64,000 nt of DNA from CAYXWM01 sp964468805 (GTDB lineage Bacteria > Bacillota > Clostridia > Lachnospirales > WRBF01): positions 1-64,000 of the forward strand of contig CAYXWM010000002.1 in NCBI GenBank assembly GCA_964468805.1, in the 5' to 3' direction. The translations under genes and the position numbers were made by a program. This document shows, piece by piece, positions 40,937 to 49,019 of the stretch. The first letter of the stretch is position 1. Every line of letters begins with the position of its first letter. The notes below the pieces were generated by a model. That model saw only the letters and a program-made list of their open reading frames with translations, did no database searches and was not told the DNA's origin.

Positions 40937-41710
40937 ATGAAAAAGTTTCTTTTGGCTTCCATATCCATGTTAATATCAATCACCTGTTCGGGTTGTTTTT
41001 ACGACTACAATACCTTTGAAGGCAACAAAAACATCGCAAGCATCTCAAGAGAATTAACTTCGGACAGATACAGCCTTGTAATCAAAGATTTGAACTTTAG
41101 CTTTATCGGCATCAGCAGGTCCAAAAAGATTGTTATTGATGAAAACATAGGCAATTCCATTTCCCTTACTACCGACGAAAACATACTGGGAACCATTAAC
41201 ATAGACATAGACGATACCTCAAAAGTTATCACCGTTAAAGGAGATAACGACAAGCGTTATAAAACCGAAAGTTTTACCTTAAACGTAGGCTCAATAATAG
41301 AGGATATAACCCTTGACGGAGAATTTTCGTTGGATATTAACCAACCCAACGCAACAAACTTTTCCGCCCGATTAAGCGGTGCCTTTGACGGTTCCTTCAA
41401 CCTTGGTAAACCGGAGAGCTTCATGCTGGATATATCCGGGGCAAGCAGCTTAAAAATTACAGGTGAATGCCAAAACAGCAGCATAGAAATATCGGGAGCC
41501 TCCGACATAGACGCATCCCAATTTATTACAGCGGTTAGCGATGTGGAAATTTCCGGTGCGGCAAGTGCAAAGGTCTATGCTACCGATAGCTTAACGGCTG
41601 AAATAAGCGGCGTGGGTGATATTGTATATTACGGCAACCCCGCAATCATAAATAAAGATATTTCCGGGCTTGGCTCTATTGAAGCGGGAACACCCGGCGA
41701 TAATTCTTAA
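40937..41710 (+). CDS. DUF2807 (head-GIN domain) lipoprotein
   Basis: 257 residues. A lipoprotein signal ends ITCSGC (residue about 21). The rest is a repetitive beta-helix with recurrent IEISGASDID / VEISGAAS / AEISGVGDI / KDISGLGSI turns, the hallmark of the head-GIN/DUF2807 domain. It is the last gene of the GntR-ABC operon, 17 bases after the permease with GGGAGG as ribosome site. It may be a surface sensor or envelope-stress protein. Confidence 0.85.
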   Translation: MKKFLLASISMLISITCSGCFYDYNTFEGNKNIASISRELTSDRYSLVIKDLNFSFIGISRSKKIVIDENIGNSISLTTDENILGTINIDIDDTSKVITVKGDNDKRYKTESFTLNVGSIIEDITLDGEFSLDINQPNATNFSARLSGAFDGSFNLGKPESFMLDISGASSLKITGECQNSSIEISGASDIDASQFITAVSDVEISGAASAKVYATDSLTAEISGVGDIVYYGNPAIINKDISGLGSIEAGTPGDNS

Positions 41711-41758
41711 TCAACTTTTTTAACGATACAGAGAAGGGTTTTTGGTGGGTGTTGGGTT

Positions 41759-41781
41759 ATACTTAACTTGCAATTAAGTAT
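41759..41781. repeat. minimal family B scar (fused terminal repeats)
   Basis: ATACTTAACTTGCAATTAAG followed by TAT is the left terminus of a family B element fused to the complement of the same terminus, with nothing between. It looks like an excision footprint or extreme deletion derivative. Confidence 0.5.
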
Positions 41782-42085
41782 AATTTTAACACCCTTCGTT
41801 TTATATTTTTTTGCAGCTTTAGCAGTGCTTCAAAGGCTATTGCCGGAGTATATGTAATAAATATTTTTAGATGTACATATGGCTTGTAAAATATTCTTAT
41901 TTGGGAATGCGGTATATTTTCGACATATAAGCCTATAATACTTTAACATAACTCTTTAATCATCAATCCCAATTGAAAAATATAACCGTATCCTTATTTA
42001 ACGACGCCAAAGAAATTTAACTCATACATTCCCAAAAATACTGTTTTATTGGGGATTTTCGGTCTTTAGAGCCTATCCCCACAGC

Positions 42086-42113
42086 TTGACATTACCCAAA
42101 CTTGTGTTATGAT
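42086..42113 (+). promoter_or_regulatory. promoter of the small membrane protein-ychF operon
   Basis: TTGACA (42086-42091) and TATGAT (42108-42113), 16-base spacer, about 28 bases before the ATG at 42141. Confidence 0.65.
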
Positions 42114-42140
42114 ATAAGAAATCGAAAAGGAGGGTTTTTC

Positions 42141-42338
42141 ATGATTAGTAATGTACGTGTCAGAAAACATTATCGTGCTGCACAACGTGAAATAGAACAA
42201 TCGGAAAACAAGGGTTTATTAATACCCGAAGATAAAAAATTATTGGTTTTATTGGGAATAGTAACAGTTATACTTGGTGCGTTTGTTAAAGGGTTATTTT
42301 TCGGTTATCTTGCAGGAAAGCGTAACAGAGATATATGA
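42141..42338 (+). CDS. small single-span membrane protein
   Basis: 65 residues: a basic, charged N-terminal helix (VRVRKHYRAAQREIEQS), one hydrophobic segment (LLVLLGIVTVILGAFVKGLF, about 36-55) and a basic tail AGKRNRDI. ATG 42141 follows AAGGAGGG. Its stop overlaps the ychF start (ATGA). Family not recognised. Confidence 0.65.
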   Translation: MISNVRVRKHYRAAQREIEQSENKGLLIPEDKKLLVLLGIVTVILGAFVKGLFFGYLAGKRNRDI

Positions 42339-43423
42339 AACTTGGTATAGTCGGCTTACCCAACGTGGGTAAGAGTACGCTGTTTAATTCCCTTACACAA
42401 GCCGGAGCCGAATCCGCAAACTATCCTTTTTGCACCATAGACCCTAACGTAGGAATAGTAGCGGTTCCCGATGAAAGGCTTAATAATCTGCATGAAATGT
42501 ATAATGCGGAAAAATTAACCCCTGCAATTATTGAGTTTGTGGATATAGCCGGGCTTGTTAAGGGAGCCAGCAAGGGTGAAGGTCTGGGAAACAAATTCCT
42601 TGCACATATCAGAGAAGTGGATGCCATTGTTCATGTGGTTCGTTGCTTCGAGGACAGCAATATTGTTCACGTAGATGAAAACGTAAACCCCATTCGTGAC
42701 ATCGAGACCATTAACCTGGAGCTGATTTTGGCTGACCTGGACTTTTTGGAACGCAGAATAGCAAAAACCGCAAAGTCTGCCAAAGGCGATAAAAGTCTCC
42801 AAAAAGAACTGGACGTACTTAACACTTTAAAAGAGGCGTTAGAACAGGAAACCTGTGCTCGGAACGTCCTTTTTTCAAGTCCGGAAGATTTGGAATTGGC
42901 AAAATCTTTCAACCTTCTTACCCTTAAACCCGTACTCTATGCCGCAAACGTAAACGAAGATGACCTGCTTACCGATAACTCCCATGTCCAAAAAGTAAGA
43001 GAATTTGCCCGTGCCGAAGGCTCCTCCGTCTTTACGGTCTGTGCAAAAATAGAACAGGAAATTTCAGAGCTCAGTCCTCAAGAGAAAATAGAATTCTTAA
43101 ACGACATGGGGCTCTCCGAAAGCGGCCTAAACCGCTTAATCAACGCCAGCTACGATCTTTTGGGCCTTATCAGCTTCCTTACAGCCGGCCCCAAAGAAGT
43201 CCGTGCCTGGACCATCACCAAAGGAACCAAAGCTCCCCAAGCCGCCGGCAAAATCCATTCCGATTTCGAACGTGGCTTTATCCGTGCCGAAGTAGTCAAT
43301 TACGACCACCTTATCAGCCTAAGATCCTATCCCAAAGCGAAAGAAGCCGGGTTGGTTAGGTTGGAGGGTAAAGAGTATGTTGTGGCGGATGGAGATGTGA
43401 TTTTGTTTAGGTTTAATGTGTAA
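42335..43423 (+). CDS. ychF: redox-regulated ATPase / Obg-like GTPase YchF
   Basis: 362 residues. P-loop GLPNVGKST (residues 6-14), TIDPNVGIV switch I, the G3 region DIAGLVKGASKGEGLGN, coiled-coil insertion (about 130-200), and a C-terminal TGS domain (about 275-360; ERGFIRAEVVNYDHL). YchF binds the ribosome and hydrolyses ATP in preference to GTP. The ATG overlaps the upstream small gene. Full length for the family. Confidence 0.97.
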   Translation: MKLGIVGLPNVGKSTLFNSLTQAGAESANYPFCTIDPNVGIVAVPDERLNNLHEMYNAEKLTPAIIEFVDIAGLVKGASKGEGLGNKFLAHIREVDAIVHVVRCFEDSNIVHVDENVNPIRDIETINLELILADLDFLERRIAKTAKSAKGDKSLQKELDVLNTLKEALEQETCARNVLFSSPEDLELAKSFNLLTLKPVLYAANVNEDDLLTDNSHVQKVREFARAEGSSVFTVCAKIEQEISELSPQEKIEFLNDMGLSESGLNRLINASYDLLGLISFLTAGPKEVRAWTITKGTKAPQAAGKIHSDFERGFIRAEVVNYDHLISLRSYPKAKEAGLVRLEGKEYVVADGDVILFRFNV

Positions 43424-43445
43424 AATTCAATACTAATAAACCCTC

Positions 43446-43478
43446 AAAGCGTTGTGTCTAAGCAACGCTTTTTATTTT
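43446..43478 (+). terminator. terminator after ychF
   Basis: AAAGCGTTG and CAACGCTTT form a 9-bp stem with an 8-base loop and T-rich tail. Confidence 0.8.
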
Positions 43479-43507
43479 TATATAAATTAGACAAATTTTG
43501 CTTTTAT

Positions 43508-43535
43508 TTGACAACAAGTTATGGTAAAATATAAT
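43508..43535 (+). promoter_or_regulatory. promoter of the zeta-like kinase gene
   Basis: TTGACA (43508-43513) and TATAAT (43530-43535) with a 16-base spacer; both hexamers are perfect. Confidence 0.75.
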
Positions 43536-43568
43536 TCCACACTTATCCATGAGGAGCAGTGGTAAGTA

Positions 43569-44483
43569 ATGATAAAGTTGTGTAGAAATATTACATGTGA
43601 TGAATTGCTTGAACCGTTTGTGGAGAATATTTTAAACATTAAAAATAAAGCAGATAAACGTTCTGCAATCAATTCTATTTTGGAAGCTGAGGAAAATCTC
43701 TATAAATACTACAAAAGCCAAACCATGATATATACTGAATTCAGGGACTTTGAGTATAGAGACGATGATGTGAGACATGAATTAAGATTGAAAATTTTAA
43801 ACGAATTGATAGACTTTGAACGCACCGAAAAAGACGACGATATTACCCTAAATACCGGCGGAGCAAAACCCCGGGGCATGGCACCGAGAGCAGAAAAGAA
43901 AATTTATTACATAATCGGTTTGCCGGCATCGGGAAAATCGGGTATATCTAACACAATAGCTGATTTAACAGGTTCTTATATTTTGGATTCGGATATGGCA
44001 AAACGTAAACTTCCCGAATATTATAATAAAAAAGGGGGTGCAACATTAGTTCATAACGAATCTGACCATATAGTCTTTTCATATCAAGATGAAGAGAGCA
44101 ACAAGCTTAATTTATATTATTTTTGCGTAAACAATGGTTATAATATTGTTGTACCCAAAATAGGTTATAATATTGATGCAATTCTAAAGTTTATAGAACC
44201 CTTGAAAGAACGTGGGTATTCTGCTTATTTGGTTTTGGTGGATTTAGAGAGGTTAAAAGCAACCCAAAGAGCTTACAATCGCTTCAAACAAACGTCTCGT
44301 TATGTTCCATTATCCGTAATTTACGACGGATACGGAAACGATCCCATTTTAAATTATTACAGAATAAAGCAAAGACACTTTGATAGTTTTAAAGGATACT
44401 TACAGATCAGCACCGACGTTGATCTAGGTCAAAATCCAACTATTATCGAAAACGTTAATATAGATAATTTTACTTTTGGTTAG
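43569..44483 (+). CDS. zeta-toxin-like P-loop kinase
   Basis: 304 residues. A helical N-terminal region of about 105 residues precedes a zeta-toxin/AAA_33-type kinase domain with Walker A GLPASGKSG, a conserved Asp in YILDSDMAK and a basic segment LERLKATQRAYNRFKQTSR that would bind phosphates. Zeta toxins phosphorylate UDP-N-acetylglucosamine; related kinases modify other nucleotides or tRNA. A small gene follows 12 bases downstream, which could encode an antitoxin in the unusual toxin-first order. ATG 43569 has GAGGAGCAG upstream. Toxicity is inferred, not shown. Confidence 0.75.
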   Translation: MIKLCRNITCDELLEPFVENILNIKNKADKRSAINSILEAEENLYKYYKSQTMIYTEFRDFEYRDDDVRHELRLKILNELIDFERTEKDDDITLNTGGAKPRGMAPRAEKKIYYIIGLPASGKSGISNTIADLTGSYILDSDMAKRKLPEYYNKKGGATLVHNESDHIVFSYQDEESNKLNLYYFCVNNGYNIVVPKIGYNIDAILKFIEPLKERGYSAYLVLVDLERLKATQRAYNRFKQTSRYVPLSVIYDGYGNDPILNYYRIKQRHFDSFKGYLQISTDVDLGQNPTIIENVNIDNFTFG

Positions 44484-44494
44484 GAGGTATTCCC

Positions 44495-44689
44495 ATGTCA
44501 GGATTACTTATGAGTTTAAACAGGAAAGAAAATTTAAAAAGAAAAAACATGGTTGCCCGTAAAATCAGTAACATTCCATTAAAGTATGCCCTAATAGACC
44601 AAAGCACAGCCGGATATGTCAGGGCATATTGTGATGAATTGGACAGCATAGACAGAGCAACCAATATGATTAAATCAGAAAAAGATTAA
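44495..44689 (+). CDS. small protein downstream of the zeta-like kinase
   Basis: 64 residues: a basic N-terminal half (NRKENLKRKNMVARK), a central segment YALIDQSTAGYVRAYCDEL and an acidic helical end SIDRATNMIKSEKD. ATG 44495 follows TAGGAGG. It is co-transcribed with the kinase and followed by a terminator. It could be the antitoxin or a substrate-recognition partner; the family is not recognised. Confidence 0.65.
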   Translation: MSGLLMSLNRKENLKRKNMVARKISNIPLKYALIDQSTAGYVRAYCDELDSIDRATNMIKSEKD

Positions 44690-44714
44690 GAAGCGGAGCA
44701 CCGTTTCTTTTTTT
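44687..44714 (+). terminator. terminator of the kinase pair
   Basis: AAGAAGCGG and CCGTTTCTT pair across a short loop with a T-run. Confidence 0.7.
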
Positions 44715-44766
44715 ATCCCTTTCTTAACGTATTATGACTTGAAATTATTATAATTGTAAAAATAAA

Positions 44767-44813
44767 AAAGCCGTCCCAACAAGTATTACATACTCCCCGA
44801 GACAGCCCCTTAC
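44767..44813 (-). terminator. terminator of the pentose operon
   Basis: On the minus strand, imperfectly paired GGGCTGTC...GGGACGGC arms precede a run of T residues directly after the oxidoreductase stop. Confidence 0.6.
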
Positions 44814-44817
44814 TTCT

Positions 44818-45786
44818 CTATTCAAACGGATATTTCAAACCCCATTCCTTTCGTATACTGTCCATAACCTCCATCATATGGATAGTTTGGGCATGGGGCA
44901 TTTCTTCGCATTCAAGTTTTCCTTCTTCCAAAGCTCGTTTTGCCGCCAAAACTTCATATTCGTAACCGGTAATTTGTTGTGGTGCTTCGATAGTTTTTAT
45001 AAGTTGATAATTTGAATCAAATACGCGAAGGCGTTCGTAATTGTTGATGTTGTCTATTTTTATGTAACCTTTACGTCCGTTAATTACTCCTTCGCGGTCG
45101 GTGTTTGTCTTGGTTGTGGTGTATAAAATCGCCATTTTGCCGTCGGGGTAGGTTATTGTGAAGCTGTCTATCATATCTACTCCCTTTTCGTTCATCACGG
45201 CTGTAGATTTGATTTCTTTTACATCATCGCCAAAAATCATGGAAGCAAAGTTCAATACATATACAGAAAGGTCTAACAAGGCTCCGCCGGCAAGTTCCGG
45301 TTCGTAGATTCGCGGTATGTGGTCTATTTCGTATCCCAAATTTGCGGTCAAGGAGGTTACTTCTCCTATAATTCCGCTTGCGATTACTTCATTTATGGTC
45401 TTTCTCATCGGCATATATCTGGTCCAGATTGCCTCGGTTATCAGTAAATTTTTGCTCTTTGCAAGCTCTGTGATTTCACGGGCTTGTTGAGCGTTTACGG
45501 TAAATGCCTTTTCGCAGAGAACGTGTTTTCCGTTATTTAGGCATAGTATTGCATGGTCATAATGGTGAGAATGAGGAGTGGCAACATAAACCAAATCAAT
45601 CTCCGGATCCTTGACCATATCTTCATAGGAGCCGTATGCCTTTTGAAAGCCGTATTCTTTAGCAAAGGCTTCTGCCCGTTCCAAATCACGGGAACCTACC
45701 GCATAGGCTTCCACTCCTTCAAGGGGAGCTATGGTTTTTGCCATTTTGACAGCGATGCCGCCGGCACCTAAAATTGCAAATTTCAC
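44818..45786 (-). CDS. Gfo/Idh/MocA family oxidoreductase
   Basis: 322 residues. The Rossmann start AILGAGGIAVKMAK, followed by the EKAFTVN segment (EKP-type, with Ala for Pro) and a C-terminal beta-sheet domain (ALLDLSVYVLNF, ITGYEYEV) define the family. NAD(P)-dependent oxidation or reduction of a sugar or cyclitol is expected. The start is GTG 45786 (VKFAILG) after AAGGAG; longer in-frame starts lack a good site. It is the last gene of the pentose operon. Confidence 0.88.
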   Translation of the reverse strand: MKFAILGAGGIAVKMAKTIAPLEGVEAYAVGSRDLERAEAFAKEYGFQKAYGSYEDMVKDPEIDLVYVATPHSHHYDHAILCLNNGKHVLCEKAFTVNAQQAREITELAKSKNLLITEAIWTRYMPMRKTINEVIASGIIGEVTSLTANLGYEIDHIPRIYEPELAGGALLDLSVYVLNFASMIFGDDVKEIKSTAVMNEKGVDMIDSFTITYPDGKMAILYTTTKTNTDREGVINGRKGYIKIDNINNYERLRVFDSNYQLIKTIEAPQQITGYEYEVLAAKRALEEGKLECEEMPHAQTIHMMEVMDSIRKEWGLKYPFE

Positions 45787-45809
45787 AGTACTTTTCTCCT
45801 TCCTTTGCA

Positions 45810-46496
45810 TTAATTTCCATAATACGCGTGAATGCCATGTTTCCTGTAATAGTGCTTGTCCTGAAGTTCCTGAGGAGCCGGGCAATTCATGGGGTTTAAC
45901 CTTTCACATTGAGCCGCCATCTTGGCTACTTCCTCCAAAACAACTGCATTGTGTACCGCCTCGTTTACATCTTTTCCCCAAGTAAAAGGTCCGTGATTTT
46001 TACAAAGCACTGCCGGCATAGCCATATAGTCTTTATCTTTAAAGTATTGGACTATCAACAATCCTGTATTGGTTTCATAAGCTTGTTCTATTTCTTCCGG
46101 GGTGAGATTTCTGACACAGGGAACTTCTCCGTACATATAATCCGCATGGGTGGTACCATAACAGGGGATTCCTCTGCCGGCCTGTGCCCAACTTGTAGCA
46201 TAGGAAGAATGGGTATGTACTATTCCTCCGATACTGGGAAATGCCTTGTAAAGCTCTGCATGGGTAGGAGTGTCTGAGGACGGCTTGTATGTACCCTCAA
46301 CCTTGTTTCCGTCCAAGTCCATTACAACCATGTCTTCCCAACTCATTTTTTCATAATCCACACCGCCGGGCTTTATGACAAACAGACCGGATTGGCGGTC
46401 AAATGCACTGGCGTTGCCCCAAGTAAATGTAACCAGACCATATTTAGGCAAAAGCATATTTGCATTATATACTTCTTTCTTTAAATTTTCCAGCAT
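45810..46496 (-). CDS. L-ribulose-5-phosphate 4-epimerase (AraD/UlaF/SgbE)
   Basis: 228 residues of the class II aldolase family. TWGNASAFDR, the Zn ligands in IVHTHSSYATSW and KNHGPFTWGK, and GTTHADY are all in place. It converts L-ribulose 5-phosphate to D-xylulose 5-phosphate. Adjacent to the 3-epimerase gene, with its ribosome site inside that gene's last codons. Confidence 0.93.
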   Translation of the reverse strand: MLENLKKEVYNANMLLPKYGLVTFTWGNASAFDRQSGLFVIKPGGVDYEKMSWEDMVVMDLDGNKVEGTYKPSSDTPTHAELYKAFPSIGGIVHTHSSYATSWAQAGRGIPCYGTTHADYMYGEVPCVRNLTPEEIEQAYETNTGLLIVQYFKDKDYMAMPAVLCKNHGPFTWGKDVNEAVHNAVVLEEVAKMAAQCERLNPMNCPAPQELQDKHYYRKHGIHAYYGN

Positions 46497-47336
46497 TTAT
46501 TTTTCCTCCAATATTCCTTTCATCATTCCCTGTGCCTGTTTTAAATCCTCTAACCAATCGTCGTTTCCTGTATACCAAAGCTCCGTAACATATTTTCTAA
46601 TTCCCAGGTTCCAAGCCGTATCTATAATTCTTTCAAAGTCTACATGTCCCGTTCCGAAGGGAATTTCTCGAAATTTTCCGGGTACGGTTTCTTTCAGATG
46701 CATGGCGGCAATATGACCCTTACCGCTTTTTAAATCCTCCAAAACGCTTGTTTTATACAATACAGCTGCATTTGTAAGATTGCCGGCGTCAGGATAAACT
46801 TGCAGATATGGTGATTTAATGAGCTTTACGTAATGCATGGCTTTGCCTACCGTATTCATAAATTCCGTCTCCATAGTTTCGAAAGCCAGAATGATTCCTT
46901 TAGCGGCTGCCATTTGTACAGCACGGTTAAGATTCTCAGCGAAACGTTTTTCTGTGAAGGCTGAAGAAGCCTCGTAATAAACATCATACCCTGCCAATTG
47001 AATGATACCTATTCCCAAGTCTTCCGCCAGTTCGATTGCCTTTTCCATAATATCTGAACCTCGTTTGCTGACGGACTCATTATTGCTGCCTAAAGGAAAT
47101 CTTCTGTGTCCGCTTAGACACATGGTTCTGATAGGTAAACCTGTTACAAACATTTCAGCTACCAAATCAGCTCGTTCTTTTTTGCTCATTTCCAGCCTGG
47201 CAAGCTTTTCATCTGTTTCATCAATACTGATTTCAAGAAAGTCATAGCCCACAATTTTTGCTGTTTTCAGCTTTTCGTGCCAACTTAAATAAGGAGGCAT
47301 TGCCTTTTCGTATACGCCCAGGGAATATGGTTTCAT
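46497..47336 (-). CDS. L-ribulose-5-phosphate 3-epimerase (UlaE/SgbU type)
   Basis: 279 residues, a xylose-isomerase-like TIM barrel. GLPIRTMCLSGHRRFPLGS near the N-terminal third, IQLAGYDVYYE, FETMETEFMN and HLKETVPGKFREIPFGTGHV match UlaE/SgbU 3-epimerases that interconvert L-xylulose 5-phosphate (or L-ribulose 5-phosphate). ATG 47336 follows AAAGGAGAAAC. With the kinase upstream and 4-epimerase downstream it gives L-xylulose to D-xylulose 5-phosphate. Confidence 0.93.
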   Translation of the reverse strand: MKPYSLGVYEKAMPPYLSWHEKLKTAKIVGYDFLEISIDETDEKLARLEMSKKERADLVAEMFVTGLPIRTMCLSGHRRFPLGSNNESVSKRGSDIMEKAIELAEDLGIGIIQLAGYDVYYEASSAFTEKRFAENLNRAVQMAAAKGIILAFETMETEFMNTVGKAMHYVKLIKSPYLQVYPDAGNLTNAAVLYKTSVLEDLKSGKGHIAAMHLKETVPGKFREIPFGTGHVDFERIIDTAWNLGIRKYVTELWYTGNDDWLEDLKQAQGMMKGILEEK

Positions 47337-47377
47337 GTTGTTTCTCCTTTATAACCGTTCCATTGACTACATACCCA

Positions 47378-48892
47378 TTAATTCTTGAAACATTTCCATG
47401 CATTGCCCAAAGAACCTATAACTTTGCGATAGTTTTCATATTTTTCTTCATATATTTCTTTGTATTTGGGTCTGGGGTATATGGTCTTTGTTATTTTTAC
47501 GGTCTTTTCAACAGCTTCTTCATAGTCGGAGTAAACCCCGGCTGCTATTCCTGCCGCTATTGCCGCTCCTTGAGCACCTATTTCTTTGTCTTCCGTAACA
47601 TCTATGGGAATTTGCAAGGCGTCTGCAAAAATCTGTACCCATACATCGGAATTTGCCGCTCCTCCGGATAAGCGGATACTTTTAGGTACGTCCCGGTTTC
47701 TCAATAATTTTTTCACGTGAGTTAAATGGGAAAAAACTATACCTTCGTATACGGCTCGTAACATATGCTTTTTGTTGTGATAGGCGGTAAGACCTATAAA
47801 AGTCGCCTTTGCCAATGCATCTTCATTGGAACCGTTTAAAAACGGAAGGAAAATAATATTACTGTCTTGAGGTTCTATGGAACTGACCCATTGATTGGTA
47901 ATATCATAGATAGAAACACCGATATTTTTTACCGTATCCTTTTCATAATTCATCAGATTCCGTACAAACCATTCCATGTTTCCGGCAGAGGTGGGACTGC
48001 TTTCTTCCACCAGAAAATAACCCGGAATACAGAACATGGAGTTTAACGCCACGGTTCCGTTATCTATAGGTGCCTTTGCAATATATTCATTGATGCTCCA
48101 AGTTCCGGCTATCATACACATAGCCTCTTCGTTTACAAGTCCGGATGCGATACCGCAGGCATCCACGTCAAACATTCCGGCTGCAGCAGGAATACCCGGA
48201 GGAAGTCCCGTTTTTTTTGCGGCATCTTCGGTTACATATCCGCAAATATCCGCCGAGTACTTTAAGGGCGGTAATTTATCAAAAATCATCTCCAGACCTA
48301 AAAGCTCCAGAAGTTTTTTATCGTATGCTTTGGTGTTTAAGTTTACCAGGTTTCCGCCGGTGGAATCCGTATATTCCGCATAAGCTTCTCCTGTCAGTTT
48401 GTAGCGTATGTAATCTTTAACATGGAAAATATATTTTGTCTTTTCCAACACCGCCGGTTCGTTATCTCTGAACCACGCAAGGATACTTACCGGTTGGCAG
48501 GCAAGAATCTCCTGATAGGACAGAGGGTATATCTTTTCCTTTGTCCCATCTTGATACCACTGCTCCACATACTTCCATGCCCTGGCATCCGTAGAAACTA
48601 TGCCGTTATAGCTCGGTCTTCCGTCATGCCCAACCATATATAATCCCTTACCGTGTCCGGAAAATGATACCCCAACTATATCCCGGGGCTTAATACCGCT
48701 CTTTTCTATACATAGGCGAATGGCTTGTGCATTAACTTCCCATAACTCGTCCATATCTCTTTCCGTATAGCCGGGTTTTGGGGTAAGGGTTACGGTAGGA
48801 ACACTTGCTACGGCAATTTGAGTACCTTCTTCATCGAATATTGCAGCTTTGGAAAAAGTTCCGCCATTGTCTATTCCCATTAAATATCTCAA
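47378..48892 (-). CDS. FGGY carbohydrate kinase, L-xylulose kinase-like
   Basis: 504 residues. The N-terminal ATPase domain starts MGIDNGGTFSKAAIFDEEG, with GVSFSGHGKGLY and FDVDACG (catalytic Asp region); the C-terminal domain has AGTWS and the RLSGGAANS nucleotide motif. Proximity to UlaE and AraD homologues favours L-xylulose (LyxK) over xylulose or ribulose. The start is TTG 48892, seven bases after AAAGGAGG; the in-frame ATG four codons later is the alternative. Confidence 0.9.
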   Translation of the reverse strand: MRYLMGIDNGGTFSKAAIFDEEGTQIAVASVPTVTLTPKPGYTERDMDELWEVNAQAIRLCIEKSGIKPRDIVGVSFSGHGKGLYMVGHDGRPSYNGIVSTDARAWKYVEQWYQDGTKEKIYPLSYQEILACQPVSILAWFRDNEPAVLEKTKYIFHVKDYIRYKLTGEAYAEYTDSTGGNLVNLNTKAYDKKLLELLGLEMIFDKLPPLKYSADICGYVTEDAAKKTGLPPGIPAAAGMFDVDACGIASGLVNEEAMCMIAGTWSINEYIAKAPIDNGTVALNSMFCIPGYFLVEESSPTSAGNMEWFVRNLMNYEKDTVKNIGVSIYDITNQWVSSIEPQDSNIIFLPFLNGSNEDALAKATFIGLTAYHNKKHMLRAVYEGIVFSHLTHVKKLLRNRDVPKSIRLSGGAANSDVWVQIFADALQIPIDVTEDKEIGAQGAAIAAGIAAGVYSDYEEAVEKTVKITKTIYPRPKYKEIYEEKYENYRKVIGSLGNAWKCFKN

Positions 48893-48932
48893 GACCTTGC
48901 CTCCTTTGCCGCTATTGCTATGTATTTTATAA

Positions 48933-48968
48933 GAAAGAAATCTCCCAATCATGAAAGTTTTTGGGAGA
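48933..48968 (-). terminator. internal terminator or attenuator between cupin 1 and kinase genes
   Basis: TCTCCCAA and TTGGGAGA pair across 12 bases; on the minus strand the hairpin is followed by TTTCTTTCTTAT. It would partly uncouple the kinase/epimerase half from the transporter half of the operon. Confidence 0.55.
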
Positions 48969-49019
48969 AAGTCTTTCAACGTTGTAAAAATGGTTCTACA
49001 TACACCACGTTGTTTTGAT

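Larger units (their letters stand above)
41711..42140. other. intergenic gap with family B scar and a promoter
   Basis: No gene. It contains the short palindrome 41759-41781 and, at its right end, the promoter of the small membrane protein/ychF pair. Confidence 0.5.
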
